Of a DNA stretch of 64,000 nt, positions 62,252 to 64,000 are shown piece after piece. The notes beneath the pieces were generated by a model, which saw only the letters and a list, made by a program, of their open reading frames with translations, was not told the origin of the DNA and ran no database searches. A program made the position numbers and the translations under genes. The stretch comes from Trissonchulus latispiculum (Eukaryota > Nematoda > Enoplea > Enoplida > Ironidae): assembly GCA_030248195.1 (NCBI GenBank), contig JASAND010028503.1:1-64000 (forward strand), in the 5' to 3' direction. The first letter of the stretch is position 1; each line of letters begins with the position of its first letter.

Positions 62252-63111
62252 ACTTGCACGATGGAAAGTTGTGCCCTTCTGTAGACAGCTCAGGTATCAC
62301 ATGTTGCACGCTTCACCTGACCAAACAGATTCACTAATCGATGGAGGGCGATCCAGACCTAACGCTTGCTTACATACTTTTCTTTAACCAAAGTGGGACT
62401 GGAGGTGGGACATATTGGCCTCTCCATAATAAATCAGTGGTACTTACTATCAACGAAGCCACGGATTAGGGTTATTATCTACGGCAGCCAAGTGACTCGT
62501 GCCTGTAGTTAAGTTTATAGCTCCATTTGCTGTTTCAGCTCTGGCCGATGTCACACAGAGGATTTCAAGTGGTGAAAACCTACAGCAGCAATAAAAATAG
62601 CTGGGTTAAACGCGGCTAGCTCGGCATTAACTAATCTAGTGCAAAAACAGACTGGGAAAGGTCGCCGAGCATCTAAGCGCAAGCGCCCACGCAATAAAAA
62701 TTGTTTCGATTTCAAAAATAAACTAATTAGCTCTATTCAAGTTTTCATAAACGGGAAAAGGAGTGCCTACTGTTCCCTACACACCGAATGCGGATAGCCC
62801 TAAAAACGATGTATGCTATGAATATTTAGGGCTATGCCTATTAATAGAATCTATGACGACACTTCAATAGGCATTTTCCTAAGAGAGTATGGGTCAGGAA
62901 GGAGGCAATTGGTTTTTCGGGTTTTCGTTAGCTACACCCGAATCAGATCTCCAGTCAAACATTGCATAGTATAAATACAGAACAGTAAATTTTTAAGTAA
63001 CATTTGACGTTGGGGTGTCGATATGCCCATTGTTTTAGTAGCATTGCTGGTATATCAGTCGGAAATCAAAATTTCAGGCAATCGACAAGTTTTCATCGAT
63101 TACGTCACCTA
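62252..63111 (+). pseudogene. Degenerate Polinton internal region
   Basis: Broken short frames include one from 62341 (GTGGGTYWPLHNKSVVLTIN) and a Lys/Arg-rich stretch near 62650-62700 (GKGRRASKRKRPRNK). The latter is reminiscent of small basic virion proteins of this element class. Neither is intact. A TATA-like GTATAAATACAG lies near 62969-62980, upstream of the protease remnant. Confidence 0.45.
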
Positions 63112-63545
63112 ATGAATTCAGTTCAGATCTATTCTATCTGCAAGGGAGACCCCTGTATAGCGCAGTCATTTGATGGCCTGTTCGCTGCCGACCAAATGCC
63201 GCGAGTAAAACAGAGTGTGTACGGATCATTTGTCGCAAACAGCGATCCTAGTGAATTGCCTGGAACTCATTGGTTGAGTATCGCTTATGACTCTTTGGGA
63301 AACTGCGTATTTTTGACAGTCTTGGTCGTCCTCCTAAAAGTTGTGGGCATTACTTTAATCAGTTTTTGATGGAGAATAAATTGAGAAATGTTGAGTTTTC
63401 AAATTTTCAGCATCAGTCTAAAAATTCTGATACTTGCGGTGATTACTGCATTTACTTTTTGTATTACTGGGCGCGGGGGTGTTCTCTTACAAATATAGTG
63501 AAAAAACTAAAACATATAAAAATTTCTACTGACAGAGATCGTTAG
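63112..63545 (+). pseudogene. Adenain-like cysteine protease remnant of Polinton
   Basis: From ATG 63112 the frame has PGTHWLSI, with the catalytic histidine context, then a frame break near 63310-63320. In the other frame follow FDSLGRPP and, near 63430-63450, DTCGDYC with the catalytic cysteine. This order matches adenovirus-type maturation proteases encoded by Polintons. The break makes it a pseudogene unless it is an assembly error. Confidence 0.75.
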
Positions 63546-63611
63546 ATTTGTACCTTTGTTGAGCGATTACCAAACAAAGTAAACACATTTCTCGATCCTA
63601 AACAAACATAA

Positions 63612-64000
63612 GTGTATATAAAGTTTACTGTATCGTTTTCTGTCATTCCTAGTATGTATACTGAATTAAACGAATCCTATCTCCTTTGGTGGTCTCAGTT
63701 TGGTGCTATGCTTGTAGGTATGTCAAGATCAGGGAAAACTTCATTCATTCATTTTGAAACTTTTAGAAAACTGTCCAAGATTACCGGAGTCGACAAACCT
63801 ATAGATCATTTAGTTTGGCTCGCCGGAAGGCGACAACCAGATATTGAAAAAAGGTTTTGGAAATTTTAGAACCCTATGCAACCGTAGAATTAAATGAAGG
63901 ATTCCAACATGAATATCTCGACAATGGTGATACATCTAACGCTGATCACGTGAACGTCTTAGTAAACGACGACTTACTGCATAAGGTGGCCAACTCCGCA
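63612..64000 (+). pseudogene. Polinton DNA-packaging ATPase, partial
   Basis: The 5' part has a Walker A motif GMSRSGKTSF (about 63718-63747). The frame shifts near 63850-63870, and a Walker B-like VLVNDDLL follows near 63953-63976. The FtsK/HerA-type packaging ATPase of Polintons has this order. The gene runs off the window, so its remaining length is unknown. Confidence 0.7.

Overview
The window is AT-rich eukaryotic DNA with many spliceosomal introns, MITE and foldback elements, tRNA-derived SINE fragments and a decayed Polinton/Maverick. This fits an invertebrate metazoan; I cannot name the species or phylum from the sequence.

The main result is a 29,555-bp element at 1332-30886. It has 24-bp terminal inverted repeats (22/24 matching, core TTGGTGTGTCACCT) and is flanked by a perfect 50-bp direct repeat (1282-1331 and 30887-30936). 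I could thread four spliced genes through it, all on the + strand: a small two-exon gene (4404-4896); a 16-exon gene for an acidic protein with a globular C-terminus (5580-11059); a 10-exon gene for a 1,114-aa DUF3987-type P-loop NTPase (14145-20167); and a 16-exon gene for a 664-aa charged protein (22195-30350). The last three account for most of the element. Both ends carry subterminal repeats and share a TACACCTATG motif. I recognise no transposase, integrase or polymerase in it. It therefore looks like an intact or recently active giant transposon of a type I do not recognise, with the DUF3987 protein as the only family-assignable candidate for a replication or mobilisation factor.

Region 30937-59298 has no confident host gene. 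It holds several foldback MITEs, including members of a family with AAGAGTACATAATA ends (76-472, 38777-39151, 45290-45696; a further copy at 61131-61723), a 599-bp near-perfect inverted repeat (45740-46338), a nested MITE with a TAA duplication (45365-45544), a GTTGTCACAACG-rich foldback (34861-35176), tRNA-derived SINE pieces (about 52.3 kb, 57.9 kb and 58.2 kb), simple repeats and unassignable coding fragments.

Region 59299-64000 is a degenerate Polinton/Maverick that runs off the window: retroviral-type integrase remnant, an element-specific protein gene split by a foldback insertion, an adenain-like cysteine protease remnant, and the start of the packaging ATPase. A CAAGTTGCAAGT-rich foldback abuts its left side. 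Several frame breaks show that it is a fossil.
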